Source of the DNA: Dioszegia crocea
Taxonomy: Eukaryota; Basidiomycota; Tremellomycetes; Tremellales; Bulleribasidiaceae
Assembly (NCBI GenBank): GCA_001600615.1
Contig: BCKK01000004.1
Coordinates: 663,731-727,730 of the forward strand
Direction: 5' to 3'
Length of the DNA stretch: 64,000 nucleotides
Shown here: positions 22,457-33,861 of the stretch, piece by piece
Numbering within the stretch: position 1 is the first letter of the stretch
Layout: each line of letters opens with the position of its first letter
The notes under the pieces: model-generated
The model's input: the letters and a program-made list of their open reading frames with translations, nothing else
The model's database searches: none
Told to the model about the DNA's origin: nothing
Position numbers and translations under genes: made by a program

Positions 22457-25400
22457 ATGACTCCCTCGTGGAACTTGTGGTTCTACTCCCCTCTCCCCCA
22501 CCCAATCAATGCCCGGACTCAGCTGTGGGAATCCGAACATCTTCCTCCTACCCGATTCTACATCAAACAGCTGCGAGTCGACCCTCTCATTGCCAAATAT
22601 CGGCTTGAGACTCTTTCGCCTAGATACAAAAGCCCGTTGATGGACTTCTGGACCATGCTTGTACGTATAGATCATGACAGATATAGTACAATGCCAGAGA
22701 TGACGCTGATACCATAGGATCACCTCGAAACTCACCGGGAGACGCAGACCCGGTACACGATCCGGGTGTACCCTTCTTCTCACCAGTTCGAAACGTCTGC
22801 GTGTGTTCAGGCAGAGACTGAGGACGCTCTCGTGAGTATGGAGGAGCACATTACCAACAGCGTTGTTGTAGTTGTCGACGGCGTTGAAGAGATTGAAAGG
22901 GTCAATCCAGTGCGTATCATTCACATCACAACGCCCTATCGACGTGTAGTGTGGCTGGGCTTTGAAGCATGCGCTGACGGATCAGTTGAAACCTCCCATC
23001 GTTGCCGCTTCCAGCAAAGATAAGACCTCTCTGGCCACGCAGGTCGAGAGTGCAGGCCAGAAGGGGAAGGCTAGACAGGCGGATATCAACAAAGAGATAT
23101 ACCAGCCGAGCATCCATCCCGTCCGTATGAATCCCGTCTTCACCCCGAGACTTTGCTAATGATTATCAGGCCTATTATAGAGCCCCAAGACCCTCATCAT
23201 CGACCAGCCTTCGCATGAAGGGTCGACACGAGCTTGGCTCGTCCGCGACCGGTTCGGAACCCGTCGTCTCCGCCGAAGTGTACAAGCACCTCGTGTGGTC
23301 CGATAGCGAAGACGACTGCGATGACTTCGTCTGGTTCTCGGATAGCATTTCCGACAATGATCCTATCCGAGCCAAGATCACTCGAGCGGCTGAGTCCGGT
23401 CTTGGATCTCAATCCTCATTTTTGGCTCCCAACGCCTCCACATCCCAACCCATCACACCTCCCTTCACAAACGCCATCATTCCCCCAGGCACATCCCGTG
23501 CACCCCTTTTCGATCAAACCCAGTACAAAGATCTTGAGCGCATTATCGCCGCAGCGACCAATTCGGTCCCGGCAGGAGCAGAGGAGGATGACCTTCACCA
23601 GCGGCTTTTGAGCCTGCTGGAGTCAATCAAGCCTACTCCTACCCCTTCGGTCACGAGCAAATTCACGGATGGACGGATGTGCGCCAAGCCACTTCAGCCC
23701 GTCGTGGCACCTACAGATGCGGTGCACGTCGCTCGGGTCGAGCTAGACTCGGACCAGGTCAATGCAGGCGGTGCCGAACCGCTAGTAAAGCTCGAAGCCG
23801 TGACAGATGAAGCTACTGCTTCTGTGGAGGGTACCAGTGACCTCACTACACCGAGCGCGCAACCGATTTTCGATCTCGGAAACTTCGCCGAGGATGTCAA
23901 GCATGCGGTCCTGACGGCGCTTGGGCAGGGCGTCAGCGCAATCACCGCACCAATGACAGACAGCGGCAGTCCAGCCGAGGTCTTCGTCTCTACTTGTCCT
24001 TCCCCCATTCTCGACAAATTGACCCTCCAGTCTGATGCCCCTCACAATGCCGCCAGCCCTTCCACATCCAGCGACGATCTCGCCGATGGTGTCCTTTCCC
24101 CCAACTCACAAAAGACCCTTAAAGGGCTCTACCTTGCCGACCTGCTTGCTTCCCCTCTCAATACTCCCGCATCATCCAGCGTCCTCAGGATTCTCGAGGA
24201 AGAGGATGTCGGACTTGACAGCTCGCTAGGTCTCAAGATGCTTGATCTTGCTAGATCATTGCGGTCAGATGGCGATCTAGTAGAGCGCAAGGAGAAGAAG
24301 CCGGAGGTGGTGAAGGCAGACCGGACGGAGAGTATGCTCCGAAAGGTGCTGGAGAAGCTCAACGATCAGGCGGGCATGCTCAATGCTATTGCAGAGGCGA
24401 GTGGGGTGAACCTGTCGGATGAGGATGAAGATGAGCTGGAGGCTCCGCTTCCCACCGTTGTTCCGCCTGTCGTCCAGCCTACAGAAGCTTTGGCTCCTGC
24501 GGCAGCGTCCGACCCGCAAACCTCGGCACCCGTCAATGAGACATCCGGTGCCCCTGCGGCCACCCCTACGTCCGCCTCCGCCGACATTATGGCGACGCTA
24601 GCCGAAGTAACCGCCTCACTTGCCATTCTCACACCGCCCGCTCCTCTCTTACCGCTCGCCGCTGACACGGCTTCAGCTGGTCCCACTGCGCCTCCTACCC
24701 CAGCGGCGGATCGTATCGCGGCCATCGCCGCATCGGTTCGACATCCCCAAAACCTATTTGCTCCTTATCACTTCAGTGATGAGGCTCGACCCCTCCCTTC
24801 CGTCGAAGACTACACGAGCGAGACGGACGGGTCCATCACGCCCTCTGTTTCCGATGCCGCGACTACGCGCGCTCAACCAGGGCGCGGATCGTGTCGCTCC
24901 ATTTCTCCTCAGAGGAATGGTCCTCCTCGAAACCCCTTCGCCGACCCCCCTCAATTCGGCCGTTCCTACACTCCCACTCGACCCATCAGCACGGCCGGCA
25001 ACCTCAGTGCCCGCCTCACCCCTTCTGTTGCTGGTCAACGTCCACCCGCTACCGACGCCCGCGATCGTCCCTCTGGTCGAGCGTTCAACGAGGCGTTTGC
25101 GCGGTATGCGGCCGATCAGCAAGCCTTCCCTTCTGCAGCAGCGGCTGCTCGAAACTCCCACACTGCGGCAGCATCGGTGCCATCCACACTCGCTGGGAAT
25201 CGCGAAGCATTCTACAACAACGTAGACTCTTACGCCGGTGTTCCCGCACCGATGCACTACCCTTCCTACTATAATCCAGAGACAACAAGGAGTTTGTTCG
25301 CCCCGTCGCGATTCGGTCCCGGGGCTGCACAGCCGCCCTTCTTCAATATCCCTAGCAGGTCATACTATCCCTCCCATGGCCATGCAAACCCCCACCATCA

Positions 25401-25659
25401 TCCTTATCACCCTTCCCACCAATCGGCCATGTTCGGTCCGGCACCGACTCACAGCATCTTCGACTCACACTATCAGCCGGCTGCAGGTCTTCCTGACCAA
25501 AACCAATATGCTGCTCCCTACATGTGGAACCAGACTCGCGAATCCCGCCTGTCTGGGTCTTCCGCCTCCAGCTTTGGCACGCGTAGGGATGACGAGCCCG
25601 CCCGGGGTCAAACTCAAGGGTCGTTCATCCCGGGCCCCCGTCAGTCCTGCTGGCGCTAG
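22457..25659 (+). CDS. large unknown Pro/Ala/Ser-rich protein
   Basis: No known family was recognised. Four exons appear to join: the start at 22457 (MTPSWNLWFYSPLPHP), a second exon from about 22719 (DHLETHRETQTRYTIRVYPS), a third from about 22985 (LKPPIVAASSKDK) and the long last exon from 23170 to 25659. The product is about 980 residues. The first about 150 residues are the only part that looks folded. The rest is disordered, rich in Pro, Ala, Ser and Thr, with an acidic patch SDSEDDCDDFVW early in exon 4, a charged helix around SMLRKVLEKLNDQAGML, and a His/Tyr/Pro-rich end. The last intron needs a GTCCGT donor, the weakest splice site here. It is probably a conserved hypothetical of the lineage. 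Confidence 0.7.
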
Positions 25660-26117
25660 GCTAGTCTGGAAGGGTCGGTCGTTGGAGGATGATATGAAGA
25701 TGTATGTATAGGGGCATGATCGCGTAGGATTGCTTCAGGCGAGTGTGAGAGGGGGACATGAGGAATGAGGAGGTCGGCGTTAGGTCAAGTCTCTACGCGC
25801 ATATCCCACTTTGTATTATTTATCGTTCTCATTCTTGTATATAGCTTAACTTTAAAGTGATTTGTACTGTATAGCCGTAGTCATGATGCACCTGATGACC
25901 TTACGACTTGCTTTCTGCCCAAGCTGTGGTCAGGAGTACTGTACTCAGCAATGTGCTTTACGTACACTTCAGCATTCCTCATTTCCTCACTGGACGGACA
26001 TGAAGTCAACAATAACAAATGGCACGGTACATTCATCATTCACTCATATATCCTTAACGGAGCTTCAACGCTCGACATAGTAGCTCGGACACGGAGTGAT
26101 CTGCCACTTGAAGCAGA
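25660..26117. other. intergenic region
   Basis: 458 bp between two plus-strand genes. No gene is seen. AT-rich elements near 25815-25860 may belong to the 3' end of the upstream gene. Confidence 0.4.
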
Positions 26118-29037
26118 ATGAGCCGCCATCCATCTTCGAGCGATCCCGCAAACCTCACGCCTCCCACTCCGCACGTCCCCACCCTTCCGACCCCAGAGAC
26201 CTATTCGACACCCTTACTTTCATCGCAAAGCGACAACCTTGCTACATCACAAACACAGGACATACATCAGATCACTGCGCGACTCCAAGACACCCATGTC
26301 GACTTGGGATCTCCACTCCAACCCGCTGGCGGCGGGGTATTCACGCCCGACGCGACTCCCGCGTTTGTGCATGAAGACTCTGTTGAGAGACGGAGGAAGC
26401 CCGAGGCGGACATTGAACCAGTGACGATGGATGATGAGGATGAGATTGGGGAAGGAGAAGATGAGGCGGTACATTTTGTGTTGTTGGCTGAATTCGATAT
26501 TGATCTTGGGTCGACGATATCGCAGCAATATCCATATCCAACTGGGACGGATGAACAGTAAGTGATTTAATCTTCCTCTAAACACAGATGCTGGAATGGT
26601 CATCTCTACTGGGTTTGCAAGCTGATATCCACAGTCGCCTAGCAGAACTCATGCTGCCCGACGGCGCGCATCTTCGCGCTGAAGATTGGACAGTCTTCTA
26701 CTTGGGGCAAGATCACGCACTCGCCATCGATCCGCTCCTTGCGTCCGAAGAGTCACCCTCAGTCGCCGACAAGCGAGCGAGCATGTTCCCGAAAGGCAGT
26801 CGTCCCAAGAGAGGCGCAGTTGGAGGTGGCCTACTATACGTCTTGTCGTGTGTGAGGTGCAAGGCGGACAAGACGGCGAAGCGGGGAGCTCTGGTCAAGA
26901 GTCTGGCTATCTGCACGCCCCATCCATGGATACACGTCTTCAAGGTGAGTCTCACTTATGATACACGTTATCTGCCGCTGATAACCCCCAGCCTATCCTT
27001 CTACTTGCCCTCGAAGAATATTTCCGCGCCCCCTCCCCGGAAGTTCTCGCGCACTTGTACGACTGCTGCAACTCAGCTCAGATCCTCGCTGTTCCCCGCC
27101 TCACTCGTGCCGAGAAGATCATGATGCGTCAAACCGATCGCAAAGATCTCTTTGAATGGCGATACGAATCTGCAAGCGCCACGGCGCGGGAGATGGAGAT
27201 GGAAGCTGCAAATGTCAGTGCGGAGCTAGCTGGGGAAATGGGGATGGTGCGCAAAGGAAGCGAGTCGAGTCATATGTCTACTCCTTCTGGGATTGCCTCA
27301 CGCTCGGGAGCGGAAGCAAGTCGAAAGGGGAATCGGGATACCCATTACTTTGATGTGGATGTGCGATTTAGGCGAATTAGCGTGCCTATGAAAATCCCAC
27401 TTTCGACATTTGAGGAGGAGGTCGGAGATGTAGGTTGACACGTCTCGCCGATGAGATTATGATAGCTGATCAAACAGTATTCCCTCGTGGAGCTCATCTC
27501 TACCTTTTCTGCCAGCCCTCCACCCTTCCCAGCGCCTTTCCACCCTTATCTGCATACAAACGGCGCTGCCACACACCCCATCGTTCTCCTGATTAACGCC
27601 CTGCTCGCGCACAAACGAGTCCTCATCCTCGGCACTCAATACCCCGCCAATCACGTCGCTCGCACTGTCCTCTCCGTCTGCGCGCTTGCTACAGGCTGCG
27701 GTCAGGTTTTGCGGGGTATCACCGAGACCGCCCTGCCCTACTGCAATCTCAGTTGCTACGAGATGATGGAGGGTATGAACGGGTTTGTGGCCGGTATCAC
27801 CAATCCCCGATTTGTGGAGCTGCCATGTTGGGATGTTTGCTGTGATATCGAGACGGGCAAGATTACTGTGAATAAGAACATGAAGGCTGGGAACGTCGGA
27901 GTGACGCAGAATAAGGATGCGCAGGGCAGTGAGGCGAGCTTTGGGAGTGGAAGCAGAACTGTTGGCGAGGGGTCGACGATAGGTATGGCCAGCTCGCCAG
28001 TGGCGAAGATGACCGCGACGCAAAAGGCAGATTGTGTGGATAACCAATTTATGGATGAGGTAAGTCGACCGGCTGGGACTGCAAGCTATAAGATTGAAAG
28101 CTCACTCGTGCAGATCAATACAGCGATTGCATCACATTATGGCGAAATGTACATCCGCCAACGGATGACTGACTATATATCCCGATTCACCCGCCTGGCG
28201 TCACATCAGGAATACCTACATCATGGGATGACCAAGATTGGTTATCCGTCTACACCATTCCGAGACGGTCGGTTGGGTAGCGGGACCGTCTTCTCTGATG
28301 AGAGTCAAAAGCAGAGGGAGATGTGGGCGAATGGACATCGGATAGATGCCTGGCGGAGAACGAAGAGCTACAGGCTGTTTGCAAAGGTAAGCTCTTTGCG
28401 TTGCGATCTTGAATCAGCGATGCCGAAGTGGTTTTGCTGATGTATTTCAGGACTGGGCACGAGAAGCGAGCCGGAGAAGACTCCCTTTCGATACACAGCA
28501 TCAGATTGCACGTCTGCGTACTGGTCAGAATCTGGGTGATGCGGAGGCCGAGGCGATTTACGGGTCGTTTGCGCAAAATTTGGAGACTTATGAGCAGGCT
28601 TTGGAGGTATGTTCTTATTGGGCTGCGAGGCGAGATGGAAGCTAATGGTTTAGCTACTCAAGAACTTGCCATTACATCTGGGAGGTCTGACACCGATCGC
28701 CAATGGGCTATTCCATCGCTGGGCAGCTGTGAGAGAGTCAGCTGTGGACATCCTGCTATCTCTGCAGAGCTTCCAGGTGAGCTGCATTGCGGCACAATCC
28801 GAGGACCAGGTGAAGCTAACTAATCTGCAGCTCGGTCGACAAGCTGTGGCAGCGATGAATTACTTCCACCGGAAAGCGTACATGCAGCTACTTGAGCGGA
28901 GAGGGGATCAGGCCACCGCGCCCCCAGATCGGGTCGATGGGTCTAAATTGGTAGATCGGAGTATGGGCGGATATCCTGGAAGGGGAACAGAAGGTCGGGA
29001 GGAGGTGCTGCGTGGGGAAAGGATACCAGTATCATAG
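26118..29037 (+). CDS. AFI1: AFI1/MesA-like polarity protein (DENN/SPA type)
   Basis: Cytosolic protein expected to act in polarised growth and vesicle traffic. S. cerevisiae Afi1 binds the Arf3 GTPase and helps keep the polarity axis. Early exons are 26118-26557, 26635-26944 and 26992-27429; the fourth starts at 27478 and several more follow to 29037. After a Pro/Thr/Ser-rich start of about 120 residues comes the N-terminal docking domain, with FVLLAEFDIDLGSTISQQYP, LMLPDGAHLRAEDWTVFYL and SCVRCKADKTAKRGALVKSL. The SPA region then follows with HPIVLLINALLAHKRVLILG, LPYCNLSCYEMMEGMNGFVA and GITNPRFVELPCWDVCCDI. A Ser/Lys-rich insert splits the two parts. The last exon ends in a charged tail. 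The family call is strong; the 3' exon borders are less certain. Confidence 0.87.
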
Positions 29038-29115
29038 CCATGACATCTGAGTCCCACCGCAACTGTTGACCCCGTCATTGCACGAGATCTGCGATCTGAA
29101 ACCTCTGTGTCTCGC

Positions 29116-29609
29116 ATGGTTGACTGCGCAACAAGCGGGCGTCCACGATCTTCCCGACTTTTGTAAGTCGTGCAACAATCAACGGTCTTCCTTCCAGAAA
29201 TATCGTGTCTGGCAATCCGGGCCCCGGTGAGGAGTCGGCTGAACTGGACAGAATCGCAGAGTTGAGCTCATTCCCTAAGACACGTCAACCGATAACATCG
29301 CTACCGGGCCGCTTCCGGTGATTCTGTCACTGCAAGCGACACTCGAGCGCTTGGTAGCCCAACTGGAAAGCGTGGCCAAAACGCTCTCGATTATCGAGGA
29401 CAAGGTCGACCACATTGGAAGATGTATGCTCGAAATACTCAGGACGGTGAGTGCCCGCTTGTCAGGTCATTCCCCTAACTTAGAATATTGCTGATGATTC
29501 CCAGGCTGAGGCGGCGAATCTGGCTCTGGAGTCCGGGTTGAACGCACGGTATGATGAGCCACTCAGCGCGCCAGAGGATGCGACGAGACCGGGGCGCGTA
29601 TCTGAGTAA
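29116..29609 (+). CDS. possible small coiled-coil protein, four exons (tentative)
   Basis: No long frame marks this gene, but the last two pieces look coding. One (about 29283-29450) reads TGPLPVILSLQATLERLVAQ, ESVAKTLSIIEDKVDHIG, RCMLEILRT. It ends at a GTGAGT donor and continues in phase after an intron with a GCTGATGATTCCCAG acceptor as AEAANLALESGLNARYDEP, stopping at 29607-29609. The heptad-like leucines suggest a short coiled coil. Upstream, an ATG at 29116, a GTAAGT intron and a second intron from about 29227 can be joined in phase, but the second intron needs an AAG acceptor. The start is therefore uncertain. The gene lies between AFI1 and the Mtf2-like gene. No family was recognised. 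Confidence 0.4.
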
Positions 29610-29716
29610 ACTAGCCAAACGATCATGATTGCTCGGCGATGGAACGATCAAGAGGGACAAAATAGGGAAGTGTACGGCTGGAATACGTGTCGCAGATGCA
29701 TCATATGCGGCTCAAG

Positions 29717-31180
29717 CTAGTAAGCTTCCACACTCCCCCTTCCCCCTCCCCCGGCTTCCCCAGCCTGGTGATCGGCATAGCTTTCCCTCCTCTGCTCGGC
29801 CATACTGGCCCTCATTCGAGCATCGGCTCTCTCCCTTGCCTTGACCTCGTATATCCTGTTCTGATCGTTCACATCCTTCTGCAGCCGCTGCTCCAACCTA
29901 GCCAGTCGCGCATGTACATCCTCCCCGTACTTCTCATGCCATCCTGTACCCTGCCATACATCCTTCGCCACGTCATCGACGATCTTGCTGACCTGCCGCG
30001 CCGTGTCCTTATCCCACTTGACACCATTCGCGTCCATTTCCCGAAGTGCCGCCTCGACGGCTTCCAGGTCCACAAACGACTCCCATTTGACTTTAAGAAT
30101 CTCGTTGTAGGCTGGAGCGAGACAGCCCGATACGTATGATTCTGGGGATTGGGTTTGGGCATGCTGGAAGAGAGCGAGGACGAGATGGGGATTGGCGTAG
30201 TTTCGGCGGATATGACCGAGGAGATGCGCTAGGATGCGGGGGTAGACGGGTGGATAGGATGGTCCGACTGATGATGCTGCCGCTGAGTCTTTGATAGGCT
30301 GAAAGACATGATTCTTTGCCCATGATATCAGATCAACGTCTGTCCTGCAGACCGACATGTCCTCCTTGAGCCTATCCAGATGTACGGCCACCTCGTGATC
30401 TTCTTCCGGATCTAGGCGATTGAATATACCCGGCGTGATCTGACTGCCGAGACGTCCCGGACGTAGCGGCGTCGTGTAGATCCTCGAAGGATCTAGAGAC
30501 TCTTCGCCCCGCCGCCCGATGTATGGGCTCGCTACGTTCGAGGGGGATTTCGATGAGGAACGGGATAGGGAAGGGTGATTGAGAATATTGGCTAATATAA
30601 GATCAACAGCGTGTGCTTCTGATGGTGTGGTACCCTGAGCGCGCTTTTGGCGGTCGTGAACGCCCTTGAGGACTCGAGGGGGATCTGCGGGAGCGGGAGG
30701 TGTAGTTGGTTTTCGGTTATTCCATGAATTGTTGAGTGACTTTGTGATGGATTGGGGACGGCTCCTGCTCGTAGCTTTGGAGAGACGCCAATCAAACGTC
30801 TGAGCAGGATGATCGGGTATTGTTGGGGATGTAGATGAAGGGGAGGGTTTGGCGTCGGCCCTGAAAATCAGCTGTCGTATTCTAGACTGCGGCGTGGGCA
30901 AGACGTACGCTATGTATTCCATCAACCTCGATATCGATGCGGAGTTCGACGACTCGGCTTCCCCCCTCATATCCCTGCTGATCTCTCGTCTGGGTACATC
31001 CTCCTCACCCCCACCATCTTGCTCGCGCTCGAGACCTTCCTTAATCGCCTGCCCCCGGGAGGCTCCGCTCGAGGATTGGGCAGCGCCGGTGTTACTCCTC
31101 TGCTGATCGAAGTTCCTGCCAAATGAAGGCAACAGGCGGGTAGCCAGACGCCTGGATCCTGGGGTGAGAGCAAGGGACAT
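29717..31180 (-). CDS. Mtf2-like C-terminal-domain mitochondrial protein
   Basis: The start at 31180 gives a basic N-terminus, MSLALTPGSRRLATRLLPSF, typical of a mitochondrial targeting peptide. A 48-nt intron (30861-30908, GTACGT donor, GCTGATTTTCAG acceptor) has no stop and keeps the frame, so an uninterrupted reading would wrongly add 16 residues. Spliced length is 471. The middle is Ser/Pro-rich. The C-terminal half contains DVDLISWAKNHVFQPI, YPRILAHLLGHIRRNYANPH, QSPESYVSGCLAPAYNEILK and WESFVDLEAVEAALREMDAN. This fits the C-terminal domain shared with yeast Mtf2/Nam1, a mitochondrial RNA-processing and translation factor. The extreme C-terminus is charged and probably helical. Confidence 0.7.
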   Translation of the reverse strand: MSLALTPGSRRLATRLLPSFGRNFDQQRSNTGAAQSSSGASRGQAIKEGLEREQDGGGEEDVPRREISRDMRGEAESSNSASISRLMEYIAYVLPTPQSRIRQLIFRADAKPSPSSTSPTIPDHPAQTFDWRLSKATSRSRPQSITKSLNNSWNNRKPTTPPAPADPPRVLKGVHDRQKRAQGTTPSEAHAVDLILANILNHPSLSRSSSKSPSNVASPYIGRRGEESLDPSRIYTTPLRPGRLGSQITPGIFNRLDPEEDHEVAVHLDRLKEDMSVCRTDVDLISWAKNHVFQPIKDSAAASSVGPSYPPVYPRILAHLLGHIRRNYANPHLVLALFQHAQTQSPESYVSGCLAPAYNEILKVKWESFVDLEAVEAALREMDANGVKWDKDTARQVSKIVDDVAKDVWQGTGWHEKYGEDVHARLARLEQRLQKDVNDQNRIYEVKARERADARMRASMAEQRRESYADHQAGEAGGGGRGSVEAY

Positions 31181-31386
31181 GACAGCTTACAGGGATCTAT
31201 TGGGCGAAGTGATGGTCATGGTCACTGAGATCATCGCCACCCGCGCCGTCAGCCAAAATTTCCACTCAGTGTCAGGCCCGTGCGTCGATAACAAGCCTTG
31301 GTGGTGAAATTTATACAACACGAGCTCCAGCGCCATATAATAATACAAGCCTACCCCACCCAGCCCAGAACACTTGCCCAGGCACC

Positions 31387-32067
31387 CTATTGACCCCCAC
31401 CTAGCCGAGCCTGCGAAGAGGCAAACAATTTCTCTTGTAGCGCCAGTAGTTCTTCTTGTGACATTCCGTTCGTCTCGGGCTGGGTCCTGGTGCGTTCCTG
31501 TGACGATTCAGCTGAGTGTCTTGAGGCAGGGGGCAAGCGTACCTTCTGCAGCTGCTTAAAATCCTTATTTGAATCCTCTACCTCAGCGACAAAATCTTCG
31601 AATCCCAACGACTGGTCGCATCAGCGTCGGTCACAGTGCGTGGAGTGTGGTAAGACGTACCTTTAGAGCAGCAAGGACATGTTCTGGTGATATAGTCTTC
31701 TTGGAGCTCTCGTCGCATATAGAGTTCGATTGCGTTGAGACGAGCTTGATCCATTCTGAATGTGTCAGTCGCAAGGCAGTCGCGAATTCGAGGGTAGACT
31801 CACCGACACAGCAGTCCACTATAAGATCTTTGGCATCTTTAGCGCATGCTAGATCTGCAGGAAGCATTTCTATAGCGAGATCAGTACATGTTTCAGGTGG
31901 TCAGTACGCCAAGATGGCAAGAGTAAGCTTGCAGAAAGATGGATAGCCGTCCTCGCGTGGTGAGAAGAAGAATTGAGAGGCGTAGACTCACCCTGTATCA
32001 ATTTGTATACGGTCGCTTTTGGGAGTCCGACCTCATCATCCCCTGGAGCAGCTCCCGAGTCCGACAT
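31387..32067 (-). CDS. NCB2: NC2-beta / DR1 transcription cofactor
   Basis: Histone-fold subunit of negative cofactor 2. With NC2-alpha it binds TBP on DNA and blocks TFIIA/TFIIB entry. The start at 32067 gives MSDSGAAPGDDEVGLPKATV. Exon 1 (31992-32067) ends in a split Glu codon. Later exons give EMLPADLACAKDAKDLIVDC, EWIKLVSTQSNSICDESSKK, TISPEHVLAALK and LGFEDFVAEVEDSNKDFKQL. The order LPKATV, then the helix with CAKDAKDLIVDCCVEWI, then KKTISPEHV is diagnostic for DR1. The C-terminal tail is Ser/Gln-rich with a second helix (MSQEELLALQEKLFASSQAR). It is divergent to PRP38, with 224 bp between start codons. Confidence 0.93.
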
Positions 32068-32291
32068 GATACCTTGAGCTAAGAGCTTCGGGGCGTGTAG
32101 GAGAAAGGTGGTGAGAAGAGATATGGTGTAAACATTGAAATTCGCTGGCGGCGAGAAGTCGAAGTCCAGCGCAGCAATCAGCCTTCAGCTTCTTACATTC
32201 CACCTCTACTTGCCCTTTCCTCTCTATTCTCTCTTCACGACCTCCATATCCACAAGGGCAGGCTCTACGACGCTCGCAAACACGTATTGAG
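32068..32291. promoter_or_regulatory. bidirectional promoter region, DR1 / PRP38
   Basis: Only 224 bp separate the two divergent start codons, so both promoters must overlap here. The part next to PRP38 is pyrimidine-rich (CCTTTCCTCTCTATTCTCTC). No classical TATA box is clear. Confidence 0.5.
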
Positions 32292-33462
32292 ATGGCAAGC
32301 TCGACAGTCAGACAGGATCGTTCGGTCCACGGAGGAAATCCTCAGGTCAGTCGCAAATCCCCCGCTCGACCTTCTCTCTGTGCCCCGTTGACTGACCCTC
32401 AGTATCTCATCGAAAAAGTCATTCGAGCCAGAATATACGAGACGCTCTACTGGAAGGAATCATGCTTCGCTATCAACGGTGAGCCTTAGATAACTGGACT
32501 GGGCCCGCTCTACAGAAGAAACAGCTGCTGACTTGACAGCCGAGTCACTTATAGATCGTGCAATAGAATTGCAGGCAATAGGAGGTGTAACAGATCGACA
32601 GACACCTACCGCGTTCATGTGCCTCACTTTGAAGCTACTACAACTCCAACCCGACAAGGAAATATTACTGGAGTATCTCCTTGCCGAGGAATTCAAGTGG
32701 GTCATTCAGCTGCACGTAAATTGAGACTCCCTCAGATCAAGCTGACTTCCGCAGATACCTCCGTGCTCTCGCCGCTTTCTACATCCGCCTGACGTTCCGA
32801 TCATTGGAGATCTACGAAACTCTGGAACCACTCATGAAGGATTACAGAAAACTACGGGTGCGGCATGTCGGTTAGTCTTGATTCTTCATCTAGTACATGT
32901 ATTTCTTCGACTAATATTTCTAGGCGGATACTCCCTTACGCACTTTGACGAGTTCATCGACGAGCTCCTGACTCAAGACAGAGTGTGCGATATCATCCTC
33001 CCCCGTCTGACTCAGCGATCAGTACTGGAAGAGACTGAGGGTCTCGCTCCAAGAAAATCTCTCCTGGTGAGTCATGTCTGTCTGTGTGTCCAATCGATGC
33101 ATGAACTCTGCTAATTGCAATAGGAGGACGCACCAGCCGAGCAAAATCCAGAATCTCCACATAAACGCGCCCGCCTATCCTCCCGAACACCCTCTCGGAC
33201 TCCACCATCCTCACGCGGCTCTTCCCCCGACCTCCGCAAACGTGGCCGCTCAGGATCAGCCTCGTCCGGCTCAGATAGAGGAGCGAGATACGTCTCTCGC
33301 TCGCCATCCCAGGGCAGTGGGAGTGAGGATGGGGGTGGAGAGAAGGGGGATACGAGAGGGCGTTATGTCTCGAGAAGCCCGAGTTTCTCGCCAGATAGGG
33401 AGATGGAGGTTGATGCTGCAGCTGGAGTAGGGGGGGAGGAGCGGATCGAGGGCGATGTGTGA
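32292..33462 (+). CDS. PRP38: pre-mRNA-splicing factor PRP38
   Basis: Component of the spliceosomal B complex needed for activation after tri-snRNP joining. The start MASSTVRQDRSVHGGNPQ is followed by an intron with a GTCAGT donor. Exons then give YLIEKVIRARIYETLYWKES, LIDRAIELQAIGGVTDRQTP, FMCLTLKLLQLQPDKEILLE, KYLRALAAFYIRLTFRSLEI and MKDYRKLRVRHVGGYSLTHF, the core of the PRP38 domain. The C-terminal exon is a Ser/Arg/Pro-rich tail with RS and SR pairs, similar to the RS tail of animal PRP38 and absent from S. cerevisiae Prp38. Five introns are seen. Family and exon order are secure. Confidence 0.94.
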
Positions 33463-33861
33463 TGCTGCAGGTGATGAATATTCGTAAGCTGAATCGACGC
33501 ACCGAGCTTCAAGTTCAAGATTAGGTAACTTCACCATTGGCCAACAACATACTCGCTAATTCACCTTCGACCATACTCACAGGCGACATACTGACTGGCA
33601 CAATCAGGAGTGAAAGACTTTCGCTCGGCTTAAAATCCTAAACCCGTATCTGTTGAAGCGGGCGCAAGTTATTGCTGAGTTCGCGCCCAGAGACCATCTT
33701 AACACCAGCAAGACAATACTCGAGACCTAGTTCGCGAAAACGAGAGTAGCGCCGGTCGCATACTGCAGTGAATCTCATATACATTCTCAGCTAGTCACAC
33801 ATCCCCGAAAATACTGAATACCACTCGGATATCACCAGAAGACCGCCTCATGCCATCCCTC
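33463..33861. other. convergent 3' region, PRP38 / unknown TM gene
   Basis: About 400 bp between convergent stop codons, with no gene seen. Confidence 0.4.
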
